DNA from: Odontesthes bonariensis | Taxonomy: Eukaryota > Chordata > Actinopteri > Atheriniformes > Atherinopsidae | Length of the DNA stretch: 64,000 nt | Reading direction: 5' to 3' | NCBI RefSeq assembly: GCF_027942865.1 | Contig: NC_134524.1 | Location: 19,831,536-19,895,535, forward strand | Part shown: one piece after another, positions 37,126 to 51,277 of the stretch | Layout of the letters: every line of letters starts with the position of its first letter | Numbering within the stretch: position 1 is the first letter of the stretch | Notes under the pieces: model-generated | Database searches by the model: none | What the model saw: only the letters and a program-made list of their open reading frames with translations | Told to the model about the DNA's origin: nothing | Program-made: the position numbers and the translations under genes

Positions 37126-37522
37126 TTAAAGGGATAATCCGGAGTAAAATGCACTTTAGATCAATTTACGGGATGTTGGGAGTACATACGTTGAGTTGAC
37201 ATCAAAATCATGTCATTCGGATGTGTTTTGAGAATTTCGATTTGACCGTTTTTAGCCAAAAGTCGTTAGTCTGGAAGTGAATGGGGCAAATCATGTCACC
37301 GCTACAAAACGGTGTAAAAACAAGGTGTAAAAATAGCGTTTTGTAGCAGTGACATGATTTGCCCCATTCACTTCCAGGCTAACATCTTTTGGCTAAAAAC
37401 GGTCAAATCGAAATTCTCAAAACACATCCGAATGACATGATTTTGATGTCAACTCAACGTATGTACTCCCAACATCCCGTAAATTGATCTAAAGTGCATT
37501 TTACCCCGGATTATCCCTTCAA
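37126..37522. mobile_element. TTAA-flanked foldback MITE
   Basis: A nearly perfect palindrome: TTAAAGGGATAATCCGGAGT at left and CCCCGGATTATCCCTTCAA at right, with about 185-base arms that differ at only a few positions. The centre is ACGGTGTAAAAACAAGGTG. Right flank TCAA instead of TTAA suggests one mutation. The arms would form a long double-stranded RNA if transcribed. Confidence 0.88.
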
Positions 37523-38391
37523 TAACTGAAGAGGGCACAATTTATTATCAAAATAGTAGTTGATTAGATTTCACCATTTCAATGAAATGTAGCCCATTGT
37601 TTCGGCGCTTTGATCTGACCATAGGCCTTAAAATGGAGTATTTGAATCTATAAAGCACAGCCAATCTATCTGTTTGTTTATGTGTCCTGTAAATGTGGCC
37701 AATGGAAGCTGAATTCTTTTCACTTTCCCTCACCACCTTTTCCATGCACAACACTGCATCAAACCAGACAATCTTTAGCTTGTTTTTGAATAGATATTGA
37801 TCGCCACTGTCTTCTTTGGAAAATACAATTCACTGAAGTCCACGATGGTCACTGCTGAGAAGTTGGAGCATAACAGATCAGAATAGAAAGTCATAGGGGA
37901 CCCTGATGCCGATGTATGCCATTAGAGTTCTTTCCCATTTCTTATATATGCAGACACTACGATCCCATGTACTGTCAACAATTCTGAAAAATAAAATGTA
38001 GGTTGAGTCTCAGGGCAACTCTTGCGTCATCCTTAAGTTGAATTATTTCGAATTACCACTTTTTTGAAAAACAGCAATTTTTAAGCTGTGCAAAAACACT
38101 TTTGAAACTTCAAATATTGATAATAAACTATATATGTAGATGTTTATAAGAGGAGCAAATTCATTTGTCATATAGTTTATTCCAAGCAACAGATTTGAGC
38201 CAAACAGCCTCTGCTATCATTTCCAAGAAAATCAAAGAAAAATCCATGCTTCTGTTTACGCCAAACATTGCTCCTGCCAAACACAGAGCACGCCACTTCT
38301 GCTGTTGTGTGAGTAGGATTTGCATTCCCAGAGAACGTCTTCTGGAAACTAGTTATGAAACAAAGGAAATAATCATAGTCTAAGTGTAGAT

Positions 38392-38418
38392 TTGTGTGTG
38401 TGTGTGTGTGTGTGTGTG
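38392..38418. repeat. (TG)n microsatellite
   Basis: About 13 TG units, 100 bases upstream of the SLC12 TATA box. Confidence 0.9.
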
Positions 38419-38515
38419 GGTTATGAGATGATAGGATGTGCAAGCGCGTGTGTCTGTGAGGAGGAGGGAGGAACATGAGGTACATGGGAGGAGATGTAAC
38501 CTACCTCACTGAAGG

Positions 38516-38522
38516 TATAAAT
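38516..38522 (+). promoter_or_regulatory. TATA box and likely noncoding first exon of the SLC12 gene
   Basis: GGTATAAATTA sits about 90 bases before a GTGAGT donor at 38606. A start site near 38545 would give a short noncoding exon (GACAGCTCCTTCACCAGCAA...). It would splice to the acceptor CTGCACAG ending at 39458, 19 bases before the coding ATG. Inferred from spacing and splice consensus. Confidence 0.6.
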
Positions 38523-39477
38523 TACAAGACTTTCAAAGTGAGGTGATAAAAAGCACACATTTCATCTATTGACGACAGCTCCTTCACCAGCAAGAGAAAG
38601 CAACTGTGAGTATGGAAGATTTTGTCTTTTTGCTATTCATGTTCCATGTACCTTTATAGTGATGAAATGTTTTCATGTAAAAAAAAAAAAATGTCAGGGG
38701 GCAATATCTAAGGCTAACCCTTGCATAGAAAAAATATATATTAGTGCCACAAGCATTCGTAGAGTAAAAGTACAGCATTAGTTGAACTTATGATAACATA
38801 ATGTATTACACAACTTATCGTTGCCTTATTTGGATTTACTGTATCACAGTATTATGACCAATTTAGATTAGATACTGTACAATCGTAACATTTAGTTCAG
38901 AGGGTCCCCATGCGGGAGTAAATGATCACATAATTAATCACGGAAAAACAACATGTGGGTTTACTTCAGTGAATGTTTCATATGCGAGCATCTTTCAGGC
39001 TATAATTCATTTTTTCTTTTGGGAAAATGGGACTTTCGCACGTTGACCCTTCATTCAAGACTGACTCAGCAACTAGCCTGCATCTGTTATTAGTCAAAGG
39101 AAACTTCCTTTTAACAAACTTAAAATTAACCTTCACCCTGCCAAATTTACCTCCAAAGCTACTCTAAAAAGTATTTCCAGAAGAAAAAAAATCCTTTGTT
39201 TCAAATGACTGTAATGTGAAATGTGTTGCTCTGAGGCTCCATTCAGTTCTTCTTGGAGCTTTCTGACTCTTTCAGTAGTTTGATTTTTATGTTTATTGTT
39301 CACTGTTCTTATAAACCTTATTTTCAGCACTAGAAGATAAGTACTGAAATAAAGATATGTTCAAAAATGCAAAAAATAAAGTCTAAACTAACAAAGTTGT
39401 CTGTATTTCTCATCATTAAGTGGCTTCTTTTTTTTTCTCTTTGCCCATTACTGCACAGGAGGCTGTAAGGCGTTCAG

Positions 39478-42400
39478 ATGGGGCAGTTCACATCCAAATG
39501 TCACGGCTTGGGTGCCCGCTTCTCAAACAATGAATCGGGGCCGCCCATGTACTCCTCACATCAATTCAGTGGCAATAGCATGCGAGATCGTAACCTCCAA
39601 GTTCCTCCAACCATTGTTGTCTCTGATGAGGATTCATGGTGTGTGTTACCTACTTGTCTGTTTTCAGTTTTCAAAGCTAGATTTATTAATCCAGTGTGTA
39701 AGATTTCGGTTGATTTCTTATCTTTTCACGAGGACAGAATTACAAGGGAAAAACAATGGAGTTAAGGGTCAGTTAATGCAGCGGGAAACGTCTAATGTGA
39801 ATTGATCTGATTTAGAATTTGAATGATCTAAAAAAACAATTGATGACAGTTTTATCCATCAGGTGAGTAGATATCAGCACCACCTAGGGGTAATTTAAGG
39901 AACAGCAAACTATGAGAATTGCAAACTAGTTGCAGCACTTGCCACATTATTGGCTTTTATATCTCATCATTTATTTATTTCGGATTTTCCTCAAATGACT
40001 CTGTTGCTTGTTACTCCTGACTGGCAGTACATCAGAGCGTCGGGGCTCCAGGGCAGAGCTGCGCAGACCTTCCCTGTATAGCAACATGGACCTGGTGCCG
40101 CAGCTGGAGAATTATGCCAGTACCCTGCCGCGCCAGCAGGCGAGGAGCAGACCATCTCTTGAAGCTCTCCGCAGGGCATTTGAGGTAAGTTTTTGTACCC
40201 TTGAAACAACAACTTGCCCCAAGTTGCAACTTTTAACCGAGCAAGCTGCTTATTAAGTACAAGTTGTATTATCTATAATAATATCATCATTAGGAAGTGG
40301 AGGGAGGGGATGGAACAACCAACACAGACTCGGGCAGCCTACATGGGCCAGATATTGGAAACGAAGAGTCTCAAGATTCTCAAACGAAAGCTCCTGTTAG
40401 ATTTGGCTGGTTGATTGGAGTCATGGTGAGTCGAGCTTGTCTATATTTGAGTCTACTGCAGAGGAAGGCTTGTTAAATGTATGCACATGTATAAACTGAA
40501 TGAGCTGAACACCCAAAATCTCTCACTGTCATATAAACATTGCACGGGTACTTTCAATGAACTTTGGCCACAGGTTCGTTGCATGCTGAATATCTGGGGG
40601 GTTATCTTGTTCCTCCGCTTGTCATGGATCACCTCCCAGGCAGGCATTTGTGAGTCACACCTTCATATTTTTTCTTCTTTCACATATTTATTCCTTTTAA
40701 GTCTATTTTTATACCCCTCTAACGCTCCCTACCTTGCTCCTGCTCTACTGCTGCCCTCTTATCTCTGGCTCATAATGATTTACATTGCTGTGGACTGATA
40801 ACAGTCTGTGCACATTGCTGCTTTTGAGCATTATCTTAGACACAGAGTAAAACTGGAAATACTGGTGAGGGAAAGATTTTTTTCCCTTTAAAAGACAAAA
40901 AAGGCTGAAAAATTCCAGGGCAAATAAAAAAAAAATCAAAGGCATCTGAGACTTTATTAGATATTGACAAGTGGTTTCCCCGTCGGTATCCTTTAATCAC
41001 GTTACAAAAAGTTCGTTATAAGATTCTGATCTTGGGATAGATACTATTGCATCACTGAAAAATTGCATGGGAATTTAGATAGCCCCTAAATGAAACCTGA
41101 GAATTAGTTGTGGGAATAGAAGTCAGATGATGACACGTTTTGGAAGAGTGAGTGGCTTTTAATCTACAAGAACTTGAAGGAAAGTTCCAGGATTTGTCAA
41201 CCCAAAAGCCTGATTTTCCTTTCTATTGGAGTGTAAATTGGACATGTGCAGAAATCCATGACCATCCACTGCCAGATCCGAATTTTTAGTTTAGATCTAC
41301 TGTTCGGATGAGGCACTTCATTCGAGATGGAGTGCTGAGAATAACAGGAGGAGGCTTGTGTGTCATGCACATTTACACTTTCTTCTGCGAGAAACAGCTA
41401 ATTTCACCGTGAGATTTTACTAGTTTTTTTTTCCTTCTAATTATTAGCAGACACTTATTGAGATATCTGGCTCAGTATGGGTCTGGTTGCTCCAGCTAGA
41501 AAAACCAGCAACTAGAAAAGAGTGAAAAACCATGGAATTTCCTATGATACAGTGCAGTAACTAAGGCATGTGAGCTCAGTGAAGACATAAGATAAGATTG
41601 ATCTGTAGCTGGGACCATAATTGTCAAACACAGGCAAAGTAGCAGAAACAAGCCTTTTTTTCTGGCTGAAGAGCACATGCAGGCCTCATTTATGACTAAT
41701 ATCTTTACTCTTCTCATGTCAGTGTTGACTTGTGTTATAATCCTGATGTCCGTGGTGGTGACCTCAGTGACTGCCCTCTCCATCTCTGCCATTGCCACCA
41801 ATGGGAGGGTGGTCTCAGGTAAGTCTCCACACAGTCAGAATTCCAACTATCCTCCGTCATAGCAGCCTTGTTTGTGAATGTAAAATATTTTTCAGGTGGG
41901 GCGTATTTCATGATCTCCCGTTCTCTGGGTCCTGAAATTGGAGGACCGATCGGGGTGGTCTTCTCCTTTGCCAATGCTCTGGCTTGTGCACTCAATACAG
42001 TCGGCTTTGCGGAGGTGGTCCGGGATCTAATGCGGGTACACCTTTATTTTCCTTTCAAAAATGGGAACGTCATTGTGCTGTGTGAAATGAATTAAAAGTT
42101 TAGCAACTGAACACTACATTTTGTGTACAATCCCTTGATTGAGTTATAGGACAAAATAGTTTTGGATAAATGGAACTGCTACATTAAGCTGTTGAAAAAC
42201 ATGAAATTAGGAACATTAAATGTGGGCCCACGTTCAAAAATATCCAGGCATAAACAAAAGCGGTCGAATGATCACAGGTTAAAAGACAAGCAACGGGAAC
42301 TCTCAGTTGTCTTGCTCAGCCTAAAGTTATAAAGCCTTAGAGTGCGACCTTTCATTCACAACTTGGAGAGGGTTGTGAATGAATGGCTGTGCTTCCTCAA

Positions 42401-45400
42401 GCTGGACCTCTATCTTTGTTTTCCGAGTTCACTCACACAGATTTCAACACATGCAGTGCTCAAAAATGTCTGGATGAGTCAGGGTGTATGAAAGTGTATG
42501 AGAGTCACTCCCGCTACCGTTTCACTCAGATTAAAAGCTCATGTCGGTGTCCTTCTGTGATCCAATTTGGTTGATTAACGCAGGAATTCAATGTCGTCAT
42601 CGTGGATTCGATCAATGACGTCCGAATAGTGGGTGTGATCACTGTGACGGTTCTTCTGCTCATTTCAGTGGCTGGAATGGAGTGGGAGTCCAAGGTCAGC
42701 ACATCTCCATGCATTTTGCTTTATTACCAGAAAATGATCAATTCATTTCGATGTCTTCACCACAACTATTCCTCTATTTACCTTTGCTTCTCAGACGCAG
42801 ATCTTATTCTTTCTTGTTCTCTTGGTCTCCTTTGCAAACTACTTTGCGGGCACAGTAATACCTCCCAGCCTTGAGAAACAAGCTGTTGGCGTGTTTGGAT
42901 ACAGAGGTAAAGTACTGTTTTTAGCGCAGCGTTTAGGAAGCCTTACGCAGATTTATTGCAGCGGTATAATTAGTTTGAGCCAGTTTTGTGATGTTTTGGT
43001 GAGACTGTGACAAATCCGGGCTCATGTCTCATGCACACACAAATAGGTTTATTACTCAGAACAATGGAACTTTCCAACAACCTCAGACATGCAGTAGATA
43101 ACGCAAGACAAGAGAAAAGAAGATAGAAATAGACACATGAAAGCATGTCTGACTCACCAATGGCCTTCTCTGCAGGTGACATCTTCCTAGAGAACCTGAC
43201 ACCAAACTGGAGAGGTGCTGAAGGCAGCTTTTTCCAGATGTTTTCCATTTACTTCCCAGCTGCCATTGGCATCTTGTCCGGAGCCAACATCTCTGGAGAC
43301 CTAAAAGTATGACGATAAGAAACTGATAGATACACGCTGCATTCACTCAGAGGAACTACACGGTTGCTGATATGTCGATCATTTCCCTTTCCCAGGACCC
43401 TGCTGTCGCTATCCCCAAAGGCACCCTCCTGGCAATATTCTTCACTACTTTAAGCTACTTGGGAGTTAGTATAACCGTTGGTAGGTTACCCATTTATCAT
43501 ACTTTATTTATACTTAATCTTTCATTTTTCTGCCCGTGATTTGACTGGTTAATTATTAGTTTCCATCTAACAATGCCTGTAACTCACATTTGCGGCAATG
43601 CATGAGTGTGAGAGGAAAGTTGACAATATGGGATCGTTTTTATCTGTTTCAAGGATTTATTATTATTTTTTTTTAATGGCTGGAAGCAGAAGTTGGACAG
43701 TCTGTAACAGATGTGAACTTTTATGACAACAGTCGACGAATGAGGTGTTGGTGTTTTCCTCTGCATAAACAGGACTCTTCATTTTCCTCTAGGGGCATGT
43801 GTTGTGCGGGATGCTTCTGGAAAAATGAGTGACTATTTTACTGGAAACATCACTGATGGTTGTGTGGGACTTGGATGCAAACGGGGATGGAACTTCACAG
43901 ACTGCATCCAGTCACAGTCTTGTGAATACGGGATCGCCAACAGTCCAAAGGTACAGGTCTATTCTGTTTATGAATTGTAATGGCAAAGTGTGCCAATGGA
44001 ATAAAGGGATCTTTAAATGTGGATTGCAATCCTTGTTTACAAATCTATGGTTACCTTTAAAGATGGTCTTTTAAATACACATCTCCAGTGTGTCGTGCTC
44101 TTCATGAGTATTATTCTAAACAGGTACTGGGGCAAGTGTCTGGTTTCAACTACCTCATCACCGCTGGCGTGTTTGCAGCCAGCTTGTCCTCTGCTCTCGG
44201 ATTTCTTGTTTCCGCTCCTAAAGTCTTTCAGGTAAGACATGCTTAGCTGCCTGCTAATTGAAAAAAAAAAAAAGCTTTTTTATCTCTGATAACACTCTGA
44301 TAAGTGTTTGACATAAATGATTTTAAATGCAGAGTATTCCCATTTTTGATTGACCAAACACACATAAAAGACAACTTGTGAATCTACCAACACAAGCATA
44401 GCGCGTGTAATTTCATGGTACAGGCAGGCAGAAGACGATCTGTGAAATAGTCTTCTGCTTCCCACATGTTGTTCAGCTCTTTTATTAAGGCTGAGATTTC
44501 AGAAATGGATAAAAAGTGCAGCATCCAAGAATTATCGGGACATTTCTTAAGGATATAAGTTGTTACACTGACAACCTAAAGGACCAGAGTCATGCAGCAA
44601 ATGTTCTGATTTCTAACCAAATTATGTAACATATCTTTCTTCTTTTCTGTCTTATTTTTCAGTGTCTTTGCAGAGACAAAATATACCCGTACCTTATTTT
44701 CTTTGCAAAGGGTTATGGGAAAAACGATGAACCCCTCCGAGCCTATCTTCTCTGCTACATCATTTCTGTAGCTTTCATTCTCATAGGTGTGTGTGTGTGT
44801 GTGTGTGTGTGATACAATATCTTTATGACAATTAAAAAAAAAGCTTCTTGACTCATTTTTTTCCAGCTCTGAAGAGATGTTTGTTTTGATTAACTTATTC
44901 ATCTATCCTTTTCTCTCTCTCTCTCCTCTGTGTCACCACAGCCGAGCTGAACTTCATCGCATCCTTGATCTCCAACTTCTTCCTGTGTTCCTACTGCCTC
45001 ATAAACTTCAGCTGCTTCCACGCTTCGATCACGAACTCCCCTGGTGAGTTACTTACAGGCGGAGTTGGCATCGGGTCACAACTCGCAACCGCACATTTCT
45101 TCCAGGATGAAAAGCAACACAGCTGCTTCAGCCAAAGCAGGAAGTGAAGCTGACGAAGACAGAAATAGCATGCTGACAAAGGGAATTTGTAACTCAATAG
45201 CAAGTAGTTCGAACGATTTACAACATGCGGCACACTCAAATTAAATTCATATGACTTGAGAATGTCTTTGGTCACATACTCTCTCCCCCCATCGGTGTCA
45301 CTCAACATCTGTGTGACCTTGCGTCAACAACGACAGCCAAGTCAAGTGCAACGTTTGAAATGTACCTTTTGTTTATTGATAATGTTGAATGGGCAAGGCA

Positions 45401-48400
45401 ATTTTATTTATAGAGCACAATTCATACACAGGGCAATTCAAAGTGCTTTACAGCTACATAAAATCACAAGAAGGCAATAAAACTATTAAAAAGGAATAAA
45501 AAATAAATAAAAGAAAGAAATTAAAAAAGAAAGAAATTTAAAACCCATTAAAATAATCATTAAGTAATTAAAAAGTGAAGAGTGCAGATAAAATACTTTC
45601 AGGTGTCATATGCACAGCTAAATAGAACTGTTTTCAGCCTGGATTTAAACATTGTCAGAGTTGAGGCCTTTCTCACATCTTCTGGAAGACAGGCCGTGTA
45701 TTGCGAGAGCAAACCTTAGTGTCCTGCTCTGTATGATGAGTAAGATGTCTTAAGATCTTAAGGTCAATGCCTTAAGCCCCAAGTCCACGGGAATAATCCT
45801 TGTCAACTTAGATTAATTAATCAATTCTATAAGAAATGGCTGTACCTGCATTTCAATCCCCTCATCTAGATAAAATTGTGTTGGACTGAGGTGTGTTTTG
45901 CCAACCTCAAAACTCTCTTGTTGCTCCTTTTAGGATGGAGGCCGTCATTTCAGTACTTCAGCAAATGGACGGCTTTGTTTGGCGCAGTGATCTCTATCGT
46001 CCTGATGTTCCTTTTCACCTGGTGGGCTGCTCTCGCCACCTTCTGCATAATCTTCTTCCTGTTTGGATATGTCAACTACAACAAGCCAAGTGAGTCAAAA
46101 ACCATCACTTCCAAGCTAAAATTCTGCACATGAATATAAGCTTGCAGAACAGAATCCCAGCTTTTATTTGAGGTCATTCTCATGCAGACTCTTTTTTTCA
46201 GCAGGTTTAGATATAAGTAGGCAATTAACTCAAAGCAGTTTCATGGACTGGTGTGGGCTCTTCCTTTGTTACTTATTCATGAATGAAATGAAATGGAATG
46301 AAATAGGTGATATATCACAGCTTGATTCCGAGCGTTGTAGCAGTTTTGGTTTGCAGCTTGCAACCAAATAAATGCTTCAGTGTCCAGATGTTTTTTAGGT
46401 CCAACTGTGTGTTCTCAACAGGCTTGGCTGGCTTGGCTCAAACAGTGAAATAAGTCAGAATTATTTAAAGCATTCGTTTTATCTGTAACATTTATCTCAT
46501 GTCACAGAGGTAAACTGGGGTTCTTCAGTCCAGGCAGGCACATACAACATGGCTTTGTCATACTCTGTCTCTCTGTCTGGTGTGAAGGATCATGTTAAGA
46601 ATTTTAGGTAAGTCATGTAATGTATTAGGTGTATCGAGCATAAGTAATATTACATATATTAACCACATCTTATATATAGAATAGTGCTTATTTGAATTTT
46701 CTATTAGAACTGATGATGGAGATTTATACAGAAGTTTTTGCTCTCTTCTGTCCTCTTTTAGGCCACAGTGCCTCGCCTTGACCGGGCCCCCAAACCAGCG
46801 GCCCGCACTGGTGGACTTTGTTGGAGCCTTCACAAAACACATTAGCCTCATGGTCTGTGGAGACATCATCATGGTAGGTGACACGGTCGACGGTCTTTTT
46901 TAAAAAGAAAACAGGATAAGCACATGAGCTCCTGAATCTATAAAGACATTATCGATTCCCTGACACTTCAAGGAGGAGGACAGGAAGACACGACTGCAGG
47001 ATGCTACAGACGGGCTGGTTATGTGGATGAACAAGAGGAAAGTGCGAACGTTTTACACCCCTTTCACTGCCGACAGCCTCAGAGCCGGAGCTCAACACCT
47101 CTTACAGGTACACCATTTCTTTGAGCGGCAGCCTAATTCCTCCACAAAGGTCAGACAAATTAACACTGCTGTGTTTTTTATTGTTTTTTTTAATCCTCTA
47201 CTTGGGTTTGTTAGCAACATAACACAAAAAAGACTGGGCCAAATTTCATGAAACATGGTTAAGAATTGCAGCAAGGGCAACCAGTGATGGACATGCTCTC
47301 TGTGCGCTCGAGTTTTGAATGTATGTCAGAGTTTAACTTTGATCTCTATATGGCGGTGCAAATCTGTCCATTCTGAATAACCTGCTGTACTAACATTTAA
47401 ACAAAAAGTCATACGACCTAGACTGTTGATATTGAATATCTACACACACAGGATGTTTTGATTTGTCTTATTTCACTTTATCGTCATCTAACACAGTATT
47501 TTTCTTGTTTTTTTGGGTTAGGCTTCTGGTCTTGGCAAGCTGAAACCCAACACTTTGGTCCTGGGCTTCAAGGCAAACTGGAGGGAGAGTGCTCCTGAAA
47601 GCATTGAAGATTATATCAACACCATCTAGTAAGCTGGTCATTACATACTGTGTATTTTAAAGCCTAAACAGTTATTTTTACAATACACTTTCCCATGTGC
47701 AAAGCAGCACATTGTTTGGCATAAACAAAAGAAATTCCCTCATAATCCGATCCAACCACAGGCCTACTGCTGAGATGTAAAAAGGAATGAATATACAAGT
47801 CATTTCAAGATCAGATGGATTTGTTTGCTCTATTCTTTAAAACCTCCCCCTGACGTCAGTTCTCTTCTCTCACCGTTCTCCAGCGACACATTTGACTCCA
47901 ACTACTGTCTGTGCATCTTGAGGATGATGGACGGACTGGATGTTTCGAACGATTTTGAATCAGGAGGTGCGATTCTGGACTTTTTTTTTGTATTTTCTTT
48001 TTCTTTCGCTACAACATGTCGAGGTAAACCTGAACAAACCAAAGGGGGAAAAAAGGCTTGATACTGTTATGTGTGTCCCTCAGTTAACCCTGGCTTTGAA
48101 TCGGATGAACCTGTGGAAAAAGATGACCAGCACGAGGAGGAACCCGGTGAGAACTAACTCTACCCGCAGACACCTTCACATTAGGTTACTCTGCTGACTC
48201 ATCCTTTTAGGAAAATGGGGAAAAAATATTTTTATGCCATCTTTTCCTCAGCTCAACATATTATCAGTGATTCTTATGCTTGGTTATGCTACTGCTACAA
48301 CAATGCACTCCAAAGGATGTTAATGGCATGTTTAGATTCTTGATTAAACCAAACATGGCCACATGGTATTGTTTGACACCATCAAATTGATTCGTTATTA

Positions 48401-51277
48401 CACTGGCACACTTCAGGGTGCATTTCCTCCTTCCTAATGAATATCTTCCACGTGGATTTTCAGCCGATGACGTCTCTGGTGAAGGCAACGCTGATCAGAT
48501 CAAGACAGTGTTTCAGAATGACCAAGGGAAGAAGACCATTGACGTCTACTGGATAGCAGATGATGGAGGTGAGTAGTATAGAGTGTAGTAATGAACATAG
48601 AGTATTGGGACTGATTGATGAAATAAAACCTCAGTTTTTCAAAAGTTTTACACGGCTTAAATTTTCAGTAAATGTAAATGTACCTTATTTATACAGCCCT
48701 TTACAAACAATCATTACGATGTACCAAAGTGCTTTACAGTAGGTAATAAAGAAAGAGAAGAATAAGTAAAAACAAATAAAAACAATAAAAGAACAGTGAA
48801 AGCAATAAAATACAACAAAAGTGTCATCATACCACTGGGTATTAGGATAGTAACACCAATGAATAAGTTAAATGAAAGTAGAAAGTAGACGACACACTTT
48901 GAATCCCGTATTTCATGAATTTCAAGAAATCGCAGAACCACAGCTGTTCAAGTGACACCCAAAGCTGTATCAACATCTCGCCTGCTCAGTTCAATGGAAG
49001 CTCAGTGCAGCTGGATACCCTGGAAAGGCTGATGTCCACGAAACTTATTCTCTTCCCCTTTAATGTTGAGCGAGGTGGTGCGAAGACCGCAAGAAGAAGG
49101 AAATGGAGCGGAGGAAGAATGTTGTCTTCTCTGACTGACCATCCTTAGAATTTAAGTATGGGGGACATCGAAGAATCCTTTGAATAAGGAATTCTCTCAG
49201 TTCTGTGATCACACTGCATGGCAGGGTTACTTCATCCATTTTGGGTGTCCAATTATTTCTCAGTGAGGGTGCCATGCTGGGCAGATTTACACAACTAAAA
49301 AGAGCACAGCAGCGATGTGGAACACTTTGCTCCCACAGTCACTGCATCTGAAGATATGAACGTCTCTGGTGTAATTTTGAGCGGCAACTAAGGAAGTGGA
49401 TTAAAACTCTGATTGGTTATGAAAGGCGATAGTTATTTATCACTGAGTCAATATTATTTTGTACAGCCCCTGTGTGTACTTCTTTAGTTTCTGGCACACT
49501 TCCTGTACTGGAAGAAAAGAAAGAAAAAAAGAAATTAGATTTGAGCTCGCCTTAATGTTTACCGTCCTTCTTCTCCTTTCAGGGCTGACGTTGCTGGTGC
49601 CGTACCTGCTCACCAGGAGGAAACGCTGGAGCAGGTGTAAGATCAGGGTTTTCATCGTGGGGGATGAACAAAACATGGAGGAAGGCCGCAATGAGTATGT
49701 TTTCATGTTTTCCGATCATTAAATTTCAACACATTTCTTTGGGAATTTCTCAAAACTGGTGAAAAAAAGTTTGGATGCCTTACGTTGAGTTATGCAGCTT
49801 CTGGGCCACGTGCAACAAATGGGCCACGTGCTCCTTTTGTGCACTTTTTGAAAAGTCATTCCTTCACAAGAAGGGGAAATTATGCATTTGAATGAGAATA
49901 TAGATGTAAATACAAAGGGAACAAAAAGAAAGAAATCATCATAAAAATGGCAAATGATAACACGGTGCACCTAACTGTGCGTGTTTGTTGGATGAGGGAC
50001 AAAATAAACCGGGTGAGTGACGATCTGTAAGGATGCTCTGACGAGGAAGATTCTGGTTCTTTTAGGATGATCGCCCTGCTGAAGAGGTTTCGTCTGGAAT
50101 TTAATGATGTCATAGTCATGACGGACAGCGAGAAGCGCCCTCAAGCCAAGAAGTAAGTATGGATGGTCTTTGCAAGTCACAGCACACCTCAAAGGTGTGT
50201 CAATGTGTGTGGCTTTAATTCTACAAAGAAATCTCTAAGTGCAGAGTTTCAAAATGTCTGCACTATTATCTTAAGTGTTTGTTTAGCATGTTTGTTTAGC
50301 ATGTTCAGATAATAAGTTCAGATAATAAGCAATAAAAACATAAATACCAATACATTGAACAGAAGATTAGTATAAGCAACATCCCCAGCTCTGGAAATTT
50401 CACCAAAATGTTTTCAGATATAAGCAACATACAGACTCATTTAGTGACATTTCAGCATTTTTTTTTTTTAATGACATCCTTTTCTTTATGGAATACTGAC
50501 TTGCTTTTCTTGATGCTTTGCAGTATGAGCAGGTTTATGGACAACGTCGCCCCCTTCAGGCTGTACGATGAGCAGCAGGAAGGAGCCTCAGTGCAGGAGC
50601 TGAGGCAAAGTGCTCCGTGGAAAATATCTGACAAAGAGCTGGAGGCCTTCAAACTTAAGGTGTGTTTGGGCATCCTTCTTTTGCACTGTGGTTTAACGTC
50701 AAAGGCCTTTTGATGTCATCCACTCGGTCCACTGTCTATGTGCACGCGAACAGGCCACACGTCTCTTTTCCTTCACGTGATGCTCTTTTTCTTTTTCTTT
50801 ACTTTCTTCCTTTTACAGTCTGAGAGGAAAGTGAAGCTGAATGAAATCATCCGGAGGTATTCTCAACATGCTGCTCTTGTGCTTGTGTGAGTACACTTTA
50901 TCAGAAAAGTTCCCATTGTCAAAGGCTCATGAAGTATCAACATGTTGTTTGCAAATTGGGCATATTTTCAAATGGCATATTGCCCTGACACTATTAAAGT
51001 GAGCATACAAACATATACACTGTGCTGTCTATTCATCAGATGGCAGCATGCACTCTTTTAACATGTTTACAACAAATCTTTGCTCTTGTTGTGCCATTTT
51101 TTTTTTCATGTTCGTGTAAATGTGGTGCGGTTTTCCAGGAGCCTTCCCGTGCCACACAGCGACTGCCCCAGTGCTCTGTACATGGCCTGGCTGGACACTC
51201 TGACCTACGGCCTCCACTGCCCCATAGTGCTGATACGAGGAAACCAGCAGGACGTCCTCACTTTCTACTGCCAGTAA
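39478..51277 (+). CDS. slc12a10: Na-Cl cotransporter of the SLC12 family, NCC-like
   Basis: Electroneutral Na+/Cl- cotransporter predicted at the apical membrane. The 27 coding exons have consistent phases and total 1,031 residues (human NCC is about the same): 39478-39638, 40028-40184, 40294-40425, 40574-40649, 41723-41818, 41896-42035, 42584-42694, 42795-42906, 43176-43306, 43396-43480, 43793-43950, 44124-44231, 44663-44786, 44942-45043, 45934-46089, 46508-46607, 46762-46873, 46973-47107, 47522-47628, 47884-47966, 48084-48146, 48464-48568, 49583-49694, 50066-50152, 50524-50659, 50819-50886, 51139-51277. TM1 starts near residue 150 ([19 protein letters not shown]). [18 protein letters not shown] is the family TM3 signature. 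Sequons NIT and NFT lie in the large extracellular loop (about 420-437). The C-terminus ends [14 protein letters not shown], diagnostic of NCC/NKCC. The N-terminal kinase-target block is altered (see findings). slc12a3 is the alternative name. Confidence 0.92.
44787..44812. repeat. (GT)n microsatellite abutting a splice donor
   Basis: About 13 GT units start exactly at the donor of SLC12 coding exon 13 (CTCATAG|GTGTGTG). Confidence 0.85.
45378..45695 (-). mobile_element. LINE 3'-end fragment, reversed
   Basis: On the minus strand it encodes the LINE tail motif ([19 protein letters not shown]) and ends TATAAATAAAATTGCCTTG. It is the same family and nearly the same sequence as the copy at 56600 inside the hAT-type element. 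Intronic in the SLC12 gene. Confidence 0.8.
48675..48805 (-). mobile_element. LINE/SINE 3'-end fragment, reversed
   Basis: GTACCAAAGTGCTTTACAGT followed by an AATAAAAAC-rich tract, read on the plus strand, is the inverse of the CTGTAAAGCACTTTG 3' end used by related elements at 45378 and 56600. Confidence 0.55.
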
